Shown one piece after another: positions 23,506 through 34,941 of a DNA stretch of 64,000 nucleotides (positions within the stretch are counted from its first letter, which is position 1; every line of letters starts with the position of its first letter). Below the pieces are notes generated by a model. It had not been told where the DNA came from and made no database searches. It saw only the letters and a program-made list of their open reading frames with translations. Origin of the DNA: Dipteronia dyeriana. Lineage: Eukaryota; Streptophyta; Magnoliopsida; Sapindales; Sapindaceae. The stretch covers positions 39,120,360 through 39,184,359 of the forward strand of contig CM065295.1 in the NCBI GenBank assembly GCA_032871835.1, given 5' to 3'. The position numbers were made by a program, and so were the translations under genes.

Positions 23506-26500
23506 ATGGGAACAGGCTGTGGAAGAGCAGCATTTCCCGACAACCAGCACCATCACTCAGAGACAGAAATGGTGGGCAGCGGGGTTATAGCTCACAGTGG
23601 TCCTCTGAACAAACGAGTTGGAAGAAAAAGCGCAAGGTTCAATATCCCACCTGACAACACCACCTCATCAGTATCACCAACGTCACGTGATAGTCATCAT
23701 CAGGAGCCTTACGTTGAGATCACCCTCGACGTCCGTGACGACTCCGTTGCCGTCCACAGCGTCAAAGCGGCCAACGGTTCTGACTTCCAAGAGGACCCAG
23801 AACTGGCTTTGCTTGCTAGAGGCATGGAGAAGAGAACGACTTCGTTTGGTTCTTCAGTTGTCAAAAATGCTTCTTCTAGATTCAAGCAGGTCTCTCATGA
23901 ACTCAAGCGCTTGACTTCTTTCTCAAAGAAACCTCCTGCTCGCTTTGACAGGACAAAGTCTGCGGCTGCTCATGCTTTGAAAGGACTCAAGTTCATTAGC
24001 AAGACTGATGGTGGTGCTGGTTGGGCAGCTGTTGTCAAACGCTTTGATGATATCACTGCTTCCACTAATGGGGCTCTGCCCAGAGCTCGTTTTGGTGAAT
24101 GCATAGGTACAAATCATATTACAACATAATCAAACCTCTAAAGCTCTTTTTTTTTTCTGGGTTGTTTTGAAAATTTGAAATGGCAGGGATGAATAAGGAG
24201 TCGAAGGAGTTTGCAGTGGAGTTGTTTGATGCACTTACTAGAAGACACGATATTGAAGGTGATTCTGTCACTAAGGACCAGCTTAGAGAGTTCTGGGATC
24301 AGATCTCTAATCAGAGTTTCGACAACAGGCTTCAAACTTTCTTTGACATGTAAGTAATGGTTTTATTTATGCAGATAAAATAATGAAGTATTAGTTTGTG
24401 AATCTCGTTTTTGCTAATCAAGTGGGGAATATAATGCAGGGTTGATAAAGATGCAGATGGCAGAATCACAGAAGAGGAAGTCAGAGAGGTATGGCTCTTT
24501 GAATCATATAACCACTTGCACAGAAGTTGAATTTTGTTTTTCTATAAATTCTTTTAAACAGGATTCATTATATTTAGTAAATAGTTTGACTCTTCAAGTA
24601 TGTGCTTGTCAGAAGGTCTAGTGATTCTGACAAAAAAAATGATAACATACATCAACAGATTATAAGTCTCAGTGCTTCTGCAAACAAACTCTCCAACATC
24701 CAAAAACAATCAGAGGAATATGCGTCTTTTATCATGGAAGAACTAGATCCAGAACATCAAGGATACATCATGGTAAATAACTCATAATTGAATAATCTCA
24801 AGAATCTATTGGAATATTGAGATTGATCTTTTGAAAATTCATTTGGTGGTGATCATGTATGTGATTGGAAATTCAGATAGACAGTCTGGAATTGCTTCTG
24901 TTACAAGCACCAAGTCAATCAATCAAAGGAGGAGAGAGTCGAAACCTGAGTAAAATGTTGAGCCAGAAGCTGAAGCCTACACATTTTGACAACCCAATAA
25001 GGAGATTTTGTCATAGCACCAAGTACTTCTTGCTAGACAATTGGCAAAGAGTTTGGGTAATGGCGCTTTGGATCGGGGTGATGGCAGGCTTATTTGCATA
25101 CAAGTATGTGCAGTATCGGCGTAGAGCTGCATATGAAGTAATGGGACATTGTGTTTGTATGGCTAAGGGAGCTGCCGAGACTTTGAAGTTCAATATGGCT
25201 CTGATTTTACTACCAGTCTGTCGAAACACAATCACATGGCTCAGGAACAAAACCAAACTAGGTGTTGTTGTTCCATTTGATGACAATCTCAATTTCCACA
25301 AGGTAATAGAAATTCTGATATTTGTTTGATAAATTGTAGCAAATTTCAAAATGGAAACTAAGACAATGGTAGGGTGTTTTGATCTTTTCAGGTTATAGCA
25401 ATTGGAATCTCGATTGGAGTTGGGATACACGCCATATCTCATTTAGCTTGCGATTTCCCTAGGCTTCTTAACGCAAGTGAAGAAAAGTATAAGCCAATGG
25501 AGCCGTTTTTTGGGGATCAACCTGAAAGCTACTGGCATTTTGTGAAGTCAGTGGAAGGAATAACTGGGATAGTGATGGTTGTTTTAATGGCAATAGCGTT
25601 TACGCTGGCTGCCCCATGGTTCAGGCGAAATCGGCTGAGCCTGCCGAAACCCCTGAAGAAGTTTACGGGGTTCAATGCTTTCTGGTATTCCCATCATCTG
25701 TTTGTCATTGTCTACACTATGCTCATTATTCATGGATATTACCTCTACTTGACTCATAAATGGTACAAGAAAACGGTTAGTGCCTTCGATCTTACCTTAA
25801 TTTAATGTTCATTTTCACCATACTTTTTTTTTCACTTGGTTTAATTCATTTCTTATATATAGACGTGGATGTATCTGGCCATTCCAATATGCCTTTACGG
25901 GTGTGAAAGATTAATCAGAGCACTGAGATCCAGCATCAAGCCTGTTAACATACTAAAGGTTAAGAATTGCTTCAACTGTGGAGCAACCATTAATATTATT
26001 TTATAGAGGTTTAAGAAAAGTATTAATTAATTTTTTTGATTTTGTTTTTTATGTTAATTGCAGGTAGCTGTTTATCCAGGAAATGTGTTGGCACTTCACT
26101 TGTCAAAGCCACAGGGCTTCAGATACAAGAGTGGGCAATACATGTTTGTCAACTGTGCTGCAGTTTCTCCATTTGAATGGTAGGTGGTAGCTTGGCATTT
26201 TCATCTTCCTGACTGATACAATCCCCAAAGTTTCATTAATTTTTAATATTCTTTGCCTGCTTTACTTATTTACTTGTCATGTACACAAACAGGCACCCAT
26301 TTTCTATAACTTCTGCCCCAGGAGATGACTACCTCAGTGTTCACATTAGAACTCTTGGTGACTGGACCCAACAACTCAGAACTGTTTTCTCAGAGGTCTG
26401 TTTTTGCTTCCCAGACATTATATATTGAATTTTCCAAACCAACCTTATGTTAATATGTATAATTAACACTACATGTTTATGGATTTAACATTAAGTTTTT

Positions 26501-27110
26501 ATGATTTAATATGAATTTTATTAAAATAGAAACGTAATTAATATGCGATTGATTGAGGTTGCATTTGTATTTATTTGTGCAGGTATGCCGACCACCTCCC
26601 AGTGGAAAAAGCGGACTTCTAAGAGCCGATTGCGATTGCGTTCTAGAAAATAACATTCCCAAGTAAGTCTTTTAATTGAGAGTAATCTCTATCAACACAA
26701 TTATCTTTGTTTTGATATGTTCCATATATGTCAGATGTTTGGTGTTTGATGCTGACTACGTGCCAAGCATCATCAATATTAATTGGGTCAAACTTCTAAA
26801 TAAAGATAGAATCATCAATTCATATATAGTTGTTGTTAAGAGACCACGAGAAAAAAAAAAAAAAATCCTTTCAAAATGACTATAAATCTCTTTGCTTTTT
26901 TATACCGTCATTCTTGTTTTCTCCTTTATATCATATATATCCTATATCACTGTCCACCCATCAATAATTCCTTGAATGCATCTGAACTATTTTGTGCCTT
27001 ATCACTGTCAATTGTTATGTCATAGGATACCCATCTACTTTCTAAAACATTTGAATTAGTGTAAAATTCTTCATTTAAGTCTTGATATGCATCATTACTG
27101 TCGACCAGAG

Positions 27111-27149
<39 letters not shown>

Positions 27150-28844
27150 AAGAGAGGGAGAGAATTTGCCACCATGTCTTTAAAAATAATTGAAAACACG
27201 TAATAATAATTTTTGCTGACCGGACAAGAATGATGGAAAATATGTTGTCGTTTTTGGGCAACATGGGTGCATTCATTATAGAGACGGAATAACTAAAAAC
27301 AATGGGGAAAGGGACACATTATATACTACATATTGTTCCTTTTATTTTATATAAATTTCTCATATTAATTGTTTATAAAGACACTATAGCAAGACACATA
27401 TTGCCACCCCACGTCTTTAAAAACAATTTTTAACACATCTAATAATTAATGCTGATGATATTGTCTATAATAAAAATTTTGTCGTTTTAAGCAACGTGGG
27501 CACACACATCATATAAAATAAAATAGATGGAGATGGATAACTAATGTGTATATGGACCATGACTAAAGTACAACATGTCCTCCTCATTGCAGACGTTGCT
27601 GCTCTCTATCTAAGATTGAAATGTAAAATAGTTTTTGATAATTTTATAACTTTTGGTATTTCTCATTTCTCATTCCATGTGACCGTATCTTTCTTAAAAT
27701 GCGATTAAAAATGCCTTTCAATTATGTAAGAAACCCTTGATATTTAATAAATAATGTGCTCTTTCGGTTTAAAAATATAACATGTTTTGACTGAATCTTA
27801 TCATAAATTATTAAAATTTATTTGATGATAATGAACAGTTTTCCAAGAGTAATAATCGACGGACCATATGGAGCACCAGCACAAGACTACAAGCAATATG
27901 AGGTGGTATTGCTAGTGGGTCTAGGAATCGGAGCGACTCCAATGATAAGCATAGTGAAGGACATAGTGAACAACATCAAAGCCATGGAAGAAGAAGAATT
28001 GGACTTAGAAAACGGTAGTGCTGCCTCAACAGCTACACCACCAAGAAGTTCGAGTCCTTTCAATTCATCGTCATCGGGACCCAGAAGAATCAAAGACCAT
28101 TTCAAAACAAGAAGGGCCTACTTCTACTGGGTCACCAGAGAACAGGGCTCCTTCGATTGGTTCAAAGGGGTCATGAACGAGGTGGCCGAATTAGACCATA
28201 ACAATGTCATTGAGCTTCACAACTATTGCACCAGCGTTTACGAAGAAGGGGACGCTCGGTCCGCCCTCATCGCGATGCTCCAGTCCCTCAATCACGCAAA
28301 GAATGGTGTTGACATTGTGTCCGGCACACGTGTCAAGTCCCATTTCGCCAAGCCTAATTGGAGGAATGTCTACAAGCGGGTTGCTCTTAACCACACTGAT
28401 TCAAGAGTTGGTAAGTTCCTTGACTCTTTTTTTTTATGTTTTTTATTTGTTTGATTGTTTCTGTCTTAATCATCTTTGGTCTTTTAATCTAGCTTCTTTT
28501 GGATAACTTTGTTGAATGTTGCTCTCTCTTTTCATGACTCACATTTCTATCTGATTAATTTGGACTTTCATTTACTCATTCTTTATGTCATATCTTTGCA
28601 ATTTGCAAAAGAATGAAAGGGATATTCTTCTTTTCTTAGTTTTCTACTAAAACTTTAATTTCACACAATAAAAAATTAGAAAGATGTATGAGTTTTGTAT
28701 ATTAAAGGTGCGGTGTTTGTTTCAACGAATGCAGGGGTGTTTTATTGTGGGGCACCAGCACTGACAAAGGAGTTGCGCCAGCTAGCTTTGGATTTTTCTC
28801 ACAAGACAAGCACCAAGTTTGATTTCCATAAGGAAAACTTTTGA
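23506..28844 (+). CDS. RBOHB: Respiratory burst oxidase homolog (plant NADPH oxidase), RBOHB-type
   Basis: Plasma-membrane NADPH oxidase that passes electrons from cytosolic NADPH through FAD and two haems to external O2, making superoxide for immune and developmental signalling. Twelve exons with GT-AG introns keep phase: 23506-24106, 24187-24349, 24440-24488, 24659-24772, 24877-25302, 25392-25775, 25863-25958, 26064-26179, 26293-26395, 26583-26662, 27839-28410, 28735-28844. They give 937 residues, normal for the family. EF-hand 1 is canonical ([12 protein letters not shown], 257-268). EF-hand 2 (from D301) is weak. Six membrane helices span about 360-610. Haem ligands by family position are H450/H552 and H464/H565. 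FAD motif HPFSIT is at 651; the NADPH site [12 protein letters not shown] starts at 735. The C-terminus FDFHKENF is intact. S330/S334 and C906 align with regulatory S343/S347 and C890 of Arabidopsis RBOHD. From memory it most resembles Solanaceae RBOHB, so the subclade is less sure than the family. Confidence 0.96.
26663..27838 (+). other. Long intron 10 of the RBOH gene with internal repeats
   Basis: At 1176 bp this intron is several times longer than the other eleven (about 80-320 bp). It contains a (TA)n(GA)n run at about 27115-27160. It also has two imperfect direct copies of about 140 bp, 27165-27300 and 27395-27545, both starting GCCACC...GTCTTTAAAAA and carrying TTTTGTCGTTTT / GGGCAAC-type segments. 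Donor GTAAGTC and acceptor ATGAACAG are normal and exon phase is kept, so splicing should not be lost. No gene lies within it. Confidence 0.85.
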
Positions 28845-29200
28845 TCTCAGAACTCAATCAATGGAAGTACCCACCAACTACCCAGCCAGGCCAGTAACAA
28901 TTTTAATCATGAGTTTATAACCACTAATATAAAGTGAGGCACATAATGCATGCAACAAATGGTGGGTTTGTTGAATTTTGGGCCACCAAACAACTAGAAG
29001 ACCTGAAATATGGAAATGGGTATGGCAAAAGGTCACGCTCATTCATCCTTTTTTTGTGCGATCCAGAGCAAGTGTACAATACAGCACTATACCAGTCTCC
29101 ACCAACCCAATCCTTAACGACCATATATATATATATAAATGCATTATTATTGTTGTAAATTTAACAAATAATAGACAAAGAAATAGAGATGAGAGATGAG
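28845..29200 (+). other. 3' UTR and downstream region of the RBOH gene
   Basis: Non-coding sequence after the TGA. I see no perfect AATAAA. The AT-rich stretch at about 29120-29175 is the likeliest place for polyadenylation, with TAAATGCATTA and TTGTAAATTT nearby. The end of the transcript cannot be fixed by eye. Confidence 0.4.
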
Positions 29201-29940
29201 AGACGTGAGATGTGAAAAAGAGAGACGTGAGATGCTCTGTATATTGATTTCTGGATTACTTAAAACTGATCAACCTATTTTACAATTGAAAGTCAAATAT
29301 ATATAAGCAAACCACCGCTCAAGCCTTACAAATATCAAAGCTTAGTCCTTAAGTAACAAGCCTTCTTCTCCGCATCAAATGATCAAGTGTGAGTATCAAG
29401 ATAAGTGGTGGGGATCCACATTATTTATGAAACTCTCTTTTGGATTTTTACCACTTGTATTTTAATTTGTTAGGTAAAACTCAATGGGATAAAAATCTCG
29501 ACAATAATATATGCAATGATTTTTTGAATCTTATGGTGTTGGACGTTCTCAAAACTATTTCATTAAAAAACTTGTCAGGAAAACCCAGTGGGATAAAACC
29601 TAATCGAAGGAAAAAAGAGTATAGTGTATATATGTCCGAAATTATTGTTTTAACCCAATGGAATAAAAACCATAGCGAATATATTTATTTATCTGTCGAA
29701 TCGAAGTAATATTTATAATGATCTTCTAGATCAAGGTAACATATATACGATGATTAGCAAGATCAAATAATAATTACAATGATCTTTTTGATCAAAACAA
29801 TATATATACGATGATCAACTGGATCAATGTAATTTTTGTGATGATCTTTATGGATCAAATGATTTCTGGGTAAGTCTAAAGAATTGCCTCATTAAAACCT
29901 TATCAGGAAAACCCAATAGGACAAAAACCTGATTGGAAGG
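29200..29940. mobile_element. Retroelement fragment with repeated AAAACCCAATGGGATAAAAACC motifs
   Basis: No coding capacity. Motifs of the form AAAACYCARTGGGATAAAA recur at about 29475, 29580, 29655 and 29910. A second motif, ATGATCTTTTTGATCAAAAC, recurs between 29715 and 29860. Such blocks are common in LTR or leader regions of plant copia elements, which is my best guess. The right edge is abrupt at 29940, where the LTR fragment of the next element starts. Lineage and orientation unresolved. Confidence 0.4.
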
Positions 29941-30116
29941 TGTTGACGTCAATTTCTCGATGGATGAGAAAGTCAACAACGTTGGGTTTGGTTATGACCT
30001 GTCAAAAGAGAAAGAGAAAGAGAAAGAGAAAGAGAAAGAGAAAGAGAAAGAGAAAGAGAATGCAATCAAAGTTATTATGACACGAATTTACGTGGTAAAA
30101 CTCTGATGATCGGAGA
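29941..30116 (-). repeat. Fragment of the 3' LTR of the second Tat-type gypsy element
   Basis: From TGTTGACGTCAATTTC to GATGATCGGAGAA this matches 43539-43678, the inner part of that element's 5' LTR, at nearly every base. It contains a GAGAAA hexamer run (about nine units at 30005-30060, against about three at the partner). The match stops at 30116, so the rest of this LTR is missing or displaced. Confidence 0.75.
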
Positions 30117-30389
30117 ATTATCTATAAGTTCCTCAGTTTTTGATTGGCTCATTGCGATGGCAACCACATATAGGCCATCATTGCTCAAGACCCAGCTCAA
30201 GCTTCAAAAGGTAAATCACTTGTTTAACCTTGTTTAAAGAGTTTTAGTGCACACACACACACTCTCATGCATGTTTTTGATCATCTTGCATGAATGCTTA
30301 ATTGTCGTAATTGTATGCCTTTTTGCCATAACTCTTGTTTGGGTGTTTGATGCATTTTGTTTGCCCTTAGATGAGGATTTTCCTCTTAA

Positions 30390-30665
30390 TCGCGGCTGGG
30401 ACCGCTCCCTGTGCATTGCCTACGTCTCGGTCTGCACATCGGTGTTTACCAAAGCCTGCACGTTGTGGCCACCGCGGCTTGTGCATGTTGTATGCACCGC
30501 GGTCTCCCAAGCGGTGTTTCACTGGCGTTGCATGCTATCAAGACCGCGGTCTGTGCACCTGCATGCACAGCGGCCTACAGAGCAGCGTTGTCCAGGCGAT
30601 GTACCGCTCTCTGTGCCACGGTCTGGACACTTGCCTTGGCCGCAGCACGCACAACGGTCATGACG
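30390..30665. repeat. GC-rich block with CCGCGG / GTGCATG motifs
   Basis: A strongly GC-rich island in AT-rich surroundings. Short motifs such as ACCGCGGTCT, TGTGCAC and TGCATGC recur at irregular spacing of roughly 50-60 bp. Frames run through it on both strands but none resembles a known protein. Confidence 0.55.
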
Positions 30666-31504
30666 GGAATCAGTTGCCCTTTGTCCAAAATGACGTCATT
30701 TCGTGTAGGGCACATTATATATATGTTTTGTTCGGTTTTAGTTTTTGTTGGCTTGAATTCCATATCAAAATAATGTTTACTTGTAATGACTTAGTTGTTT
30801 AGGTTCATGATGATTCAAGCTTCAAGGAAGAAGAAACAACAAGTCAAAGCAAGTTCTAAGTCTTCAAAGAGAAAGGATGCAATTTGGTTCTACAAAGGTA
30901 TACTAAGACCTTATCTTTCTCTTACAAGGCTTAGACACACACACACACACATATCATACATTTGTATCCCTGCATCATTGTGCACCATTATAGGCACACA
31001 CATACAATTTATTCATATGTGTCCATGCATCATTATGCACCATGTATAACACATTCACACACTTTAAGATGAATGCTCATGCTTTGGTTTGGAAATAACA
31101 TGTTTTGGAATATGCATGATTGGAAACTATCTCTATATAGTTTGCATTCTAGTGTGAATTGTGTTTGTGTGTGTATATGTTTGTATAACATAGATATTGA
31201 ACTTGGATTTAGTCTTAAATCATTCTTGAATGAGTTCCAGTCATTTCGGTTACTCATACTATTGATTTCAAGTTCAAAGTCAAAAGACACTACACTTTCA
31301 ACTCATGTTTCATACATTGTCTTTGTCTTCGTATATCGAGTCGAATTATTATTTTCTGAGTTAAGTATTTTATATTTCTATGTCCGTGTGAGAGTTAAGG
31401 TTTGTAATCCATAAACGGATTCGAATTCCGAGTTCTGAGGCCGGAGAACGGTCGAAGAACGCGAAGGAGGGTGGAAGGAGAAAGAAGCAAGCATTGTCTT
31501 CTTT

Positions 31505-31574
31505 CCCGAGATGGCACGTGGCCATCTTGGGGCAGAAGGCTTGCTGCCCCAAGATGCCCACATGCCATCTCGGG
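31505..31574. repeat. 30-bp-stem hairpin
   Basis: The arms 31505-31534 and 31545-31574 are reverse complements over 30 bp with two mismatches. The stem starts CCCGAGATGGCA and ends CATCTTGGGGCA, with a 10-base loop (GAAGGCTTGC). It lies about 70 bp before the LTR TATA box, so it may not be in the main LTR transcript. Confidence 0.9.
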
Positions 31575-32580
31575 CAGCAAGCTTGCTTGGATTTATCTTG
31601 CCCCTCTTAGTCAATTCACATGTCCAAGTTTCCCACTCCTTTATAAACTCTTTCCCTCTCACATTTCGTTCTAAGAAGAAATTCAAATCAAGTGTGTAGA
31701 AATTTTCTCTCTAAATTTTCTCACCTTCCAAACACCATAAATTCTTCATTTGAACTCCGATTTGAGTGATTCGAAGTTGAGAGTGTTCATCTATTCATCC
31801 TCCATCTTTTCTCTTAAGGTTTGAGTTAGTTATGCTGTTTTTTTGATGTCTAATCATACAAAAACGGGACTGCACCTAAATCAACAAAGGTATTGATTTT
31901 CTCTCAAAGTTTTATTTTAAAACTTGGTCAATTGCCTTGGGTTTTCTTCTTCTACATATATTTGTATATTGTGATTGTTTTGATTTGTGTTTTGAATACT
32001 TTCAAAGCTAGGTTAAATTTCAATTGAAATTATACATGTTGAGTTAGGTTTTGATTTTGCCTATGTTATCACATGTTTGGGATTGTATTGTGCTAGCTTT
32101 GATTATTGGACTATTTTGTGATATTTAATTATTTGATTTTGAGAAAGATTGTTCCTCACATGTGTTAGGCTCTCTTGGCCGAAATTATCACATAATACAT
32201 GTGCTTATGTTCTTTTGAGCTATTCATGTGATTTGTTGAATCTATGATTAGGAATATGCTCTAGAACTTTTGCTTAAATCTATTTGACATTGTCATATGA
32301 TTTTAGCATGTTTTTGGTTTGTGTGATTTAAACTTGATCTTGTGATTTATTGAACATATCTTGTGATTCAAGTTTAGATCTATGCATGTATCTAGGTTGT
32401 GATTAATAATGAACATATCTTACATGATCTAGATTGTTTATACATGCATGATTAACTAGACTATATGTGATTTGTGCGTTCATGCTCATGTCTAGTATTT
32501 TCCATAGGATGTGTTGATCATAGCATTCTATGTTGCGTGCTTGTTTGTGTTTTGCATTCATGATCACCTAGATGCCTTGT

Positions 32581-32877
32581 GAGAAAGAAGTCTTGACAAT
32601 AGGTGTGAGACCTATGATGTTGAGCAAGAAGTCTTGGAAAGAGGTGTGAAGCCTCGGATTGTTGAGCAAGAAAGTCTTGGCTAGAGGTGTGAAGCCTTGG
32701 ATAGTCGAGCAAGAAGTCTTACCTAGAGTTGGGAGAACTCGGATAGGTGAGTAAGGAAGTCTTGACTAGAGTCGGGAAGACTCGGATAGTTGAGCAAGAA
32801 GTCTTGTCATAGGTTGTGAAGATCCAGATAAGGTGAGCAAGGAAGTCTTGACCAGAGGTGTGAAGCCTCAGATTGTT
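32581..32877. repeat. 42-bp tandem repeat array (7 units)
   Basis: Seven degenerate units of 42-43 bp of the form GAGCAAGAAGTCTTG...GAGGTGTGAAGCC..GGATTGTT. It sits in the U5 or leader part of the copia LTR region. Comparable GTCTTG/GTGAAG arrays occur in SIRE-type LTRs. Confidence 0.85.
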
Positions 32878-33337
32878 GAGCATAGGGCGACAACTTCTAG
32901 AGTAGGATAGGAGGGTAGTTTCTAGGTGAAGAGGTCACTTGAGAGATTGTACTTGTCTTATCTACTAGTGGATTTTGTTTGCCGGTGGCTGCTAGCCCAT
33001 GGATGTTTCCTCTTCGGAGGTTTGCCACGTTATATCTTGTGTCAACTTTTCTCTATCCCTATATCTCTAATATTTGTATTGTGGATAGAACTCTCTATGT
33101 ATGTTCACTTCCTTTCTATAGAATAGATTGTGTATGTGTTACAATTACTTATTTGTATCACACTTTACTTGTGTTTATATATTGATTAATTGTCTTTAAT
33201 TAATATATATATTGTGATACAAGCAATCTAGAGGGACAAACTTTTGTTTGTTTCTAAGGGAGTCGAAAAAGGTGTCTAACCTATTCACCCCCCCTCTAGG
33301 TTAGCCTTGAGCATTTAACCGTGATTGTATTTTCAAT

Positions 33338-33349
33338 TGGTATTAGAGC
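33338..33349 (+). promoter_or_regulatory. Primer binding site of the SIRE-like copia element
   Basis: TGGTATTAGAGC, one transition away from the initiator Met-tRNA complement, two bases after the LTR end. Confidence 0.8.
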
Positions 33350-33419
33350 AGGGCATTAGATTGCACTTAGTGTGAGTCCGGGGTGATACTTTCACTGTTT
33401 TTGTAAGGCGTTTGAAGTC

Positions 33420-34302
33420 ATGGGTTTACAAGATGATGTAATGGCGGAAGGAGGTTCAAATATTAGGCCACCATTACTTCGTGGCACTAACTATGGGTAT
33501 TGGAAGTTGAGGATGAAATCATACATCCGCTCTATTGATGAAAGAGCTTGGATGGTAGTGGAAGAAGGTTATAGTCCTCCTACCAAGGTTTTAGAGGATG
33601 GAACCATGACACTCAAGCCAATGAGTGAATGGACAACGAATGAGTTTGAGGTTGCTAAATGGCACCATCGTGCTATGAATGCCATCTTTAGAGGAGTTGA
33701 TGGGCATCAATTCTCCTACATTCAAAATCTTGAATCCATAAAGGAAGCTTGGGATACTCTCCAAGTTACTAATGAAGGAACCTTAGCGGTGAAGAAATCG
33801 AGACTTCAAATGTTGGCATCACAATTTGAAGGTTTAAGTATGGGTGAGGAAGAAAAGTTTGAAGACTTCCAATTTCGACTTCTTAACATAGCTAACCAAT
33901 GTCAAGCACTTGGAGTACGTATCTTAAAAGAGCGTTTAAATTGGAAAATCCTTAGGTCTCTTCCTAAGAGATTCAAATCAAAGGTGACGGCCATTGAGGA
34001 AAGAAATGATGTTGATAGTATGAGCATTGATGAGCTGCTTGGGTCTCTCCAAACTTATGAGATGTGCTTGAAGCCAAAGATTAAGAGCAAATGAATTGCT
34101 CTCAATGCTATTGAGGAGGAGAGTCATGATGAAAATGAAGAAATGGCCCTCTTGGTTAGAAGGTTCAAGAAGTTTCTAAAGAAGAATGCCAAGCCTAGAG
34201 GCAAGTCTTCTGAGGAAAAAGGAGTCAAGAGAACATCATCTCCAAGGATTGTGAAAAATAGTCAAGCCATGAACAAGAAAGAGGTTCAATGCTATGAGCA
34301 AG
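33420..34302 (+). pseudogene. SIRE/Maximus-like copia gag, 3'-truncated
   Basis: Capsid gene of a copia element, starting at an ATG 71 bases past the primer site. The N-terminal part (MGLQDDVMAEGGSN, then RPPLLRGTNYGYWKLRMKSY) and the gag-polypeptide helices (KSRLQMLASQFEGLSM, LLNIANQCQALG) are of the UBN2 / gag-polypeptide type. A single in-frame TGA at 34092-34094 interrupts it. It stops matching copia gag at about 34302, just at the first Cys of the zinc knuckle (VQCYE). There the frame passes without a break into the next feature. Protease and the rest of pol are missing. Confidence 0.8.
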
Positions 34303-34870
34303 CCAAATCGTCTTATGAGCAAAAAATCAAAGAGCTTAAGCGCCAGACCCTGACTGTCGAATCTTTTTCGAAAGAAACCCGGTTGGAACTTGAAGTTCAA
34401 GAGGTTAATCATTTCAAGAGGTCTCCAGCCTATGATGCTCTACTCCTTAGGGAGTTCCAACGGGGGCTGGTTTTGGCTGGAGAATTCTTCAAGGTCAATA
34501 ATCGGCAACTGATAGAGCTCGAGCCAATTGGGAATTATCCATAAAAAAACACGTCGATCGATACTTTGAGTCTCTTCAGATTCAGATGAAGGAATGGAGA
34601 GCTTACTGTCACAGCCAGGGTAAAGAACCTCATCATTTGCATCTGGAGGTCCCATCGGAGCATTCTCTTTCGACCTTTTATGCTAGTCAGGAAGCTGGTG
34701 TGGATGGTTCGAAGCTTGATGTTGGACCGATCCCTGAAATGGATTACAATGAATGGATGGATGATTTTGTTGATATAATCACCTGGCCTTCGAATGAGAG
34801 TCTTATTCGTGAGTATGAGATGGTGTCTGATCCGAGTATCGATAAAATTTCCAAGTCCTCAGCCACTTAG
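34303..34870 (+). pseudogene. Probable Tat antisense ORF (aORF), fused to copia gag
   Basis: Lies on the plus strand, downstream of integrase in a Tat-type element that reads on the minus strand. This is where Tat elements are known to carry an extra antisense ORF of unknown function. The first part (to 34542) is charged and helical (SYEQKIKELKRQTLTVESFS). After a frameshift near 34530 it continues at 34586-34868, starting MKEWRAYCHSQGKEP and containing a MDYNEWMDDFVDIITW segment. It joins the copia gag frame upstream with no stop at the junction. I identify it from position and general look, not from a remembered sequence. Confidence 0.5.
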
Positions 34871-34941
34871 GAGTATTTGTAAAAAAAATTATGTGATCAA
34901 TAAAGTCCCATATTTTGCAAAACTGTTGTCGCGGATTTGAA

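Larger units (their letters stand above)
30117..33335 (+). repeat. Long LTR/leader region of a SIRE/Maximus-like copia element
   Basis: It ends ...GTATTTTCA at 33335, immediately before a Met-tRNA primer site, and carries the CTATTCACCCCCCCTCTAGG block usual at the end of SIRE/Maximus-type LTRs. A promoter-like TATAAA is at 31642-31647. It also holds a GC-rich block (30390-30665), a near-perfect hairpin (31505-31574) and a 42-bp tandem array (32581-32877). The left LTR border was not found and the region is unusually long, so part of it may be other sequence. No gene seen. The mate LTR is absent from the window. Confidence 0.5.

Noticed and set aside
26947..27276. 109-residue minus-strand frame in RBOH intron 10
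   Set aside because: Built partly on the TA/GA microsatellite and lies inside an intron; no known domain.
30234..30802. Overlapping 120-143-residue frames on both strands in the GC-rich block
   Set aside because: Low stop frequency follows from GC richness; several frames are open at once and none resembles a protein.
31378..31686. Frames of 60-100 residues over the hairpin on both strands
   Set aside because: They mirror each other because the DNA is an inverted repeat; not evidence of coding.
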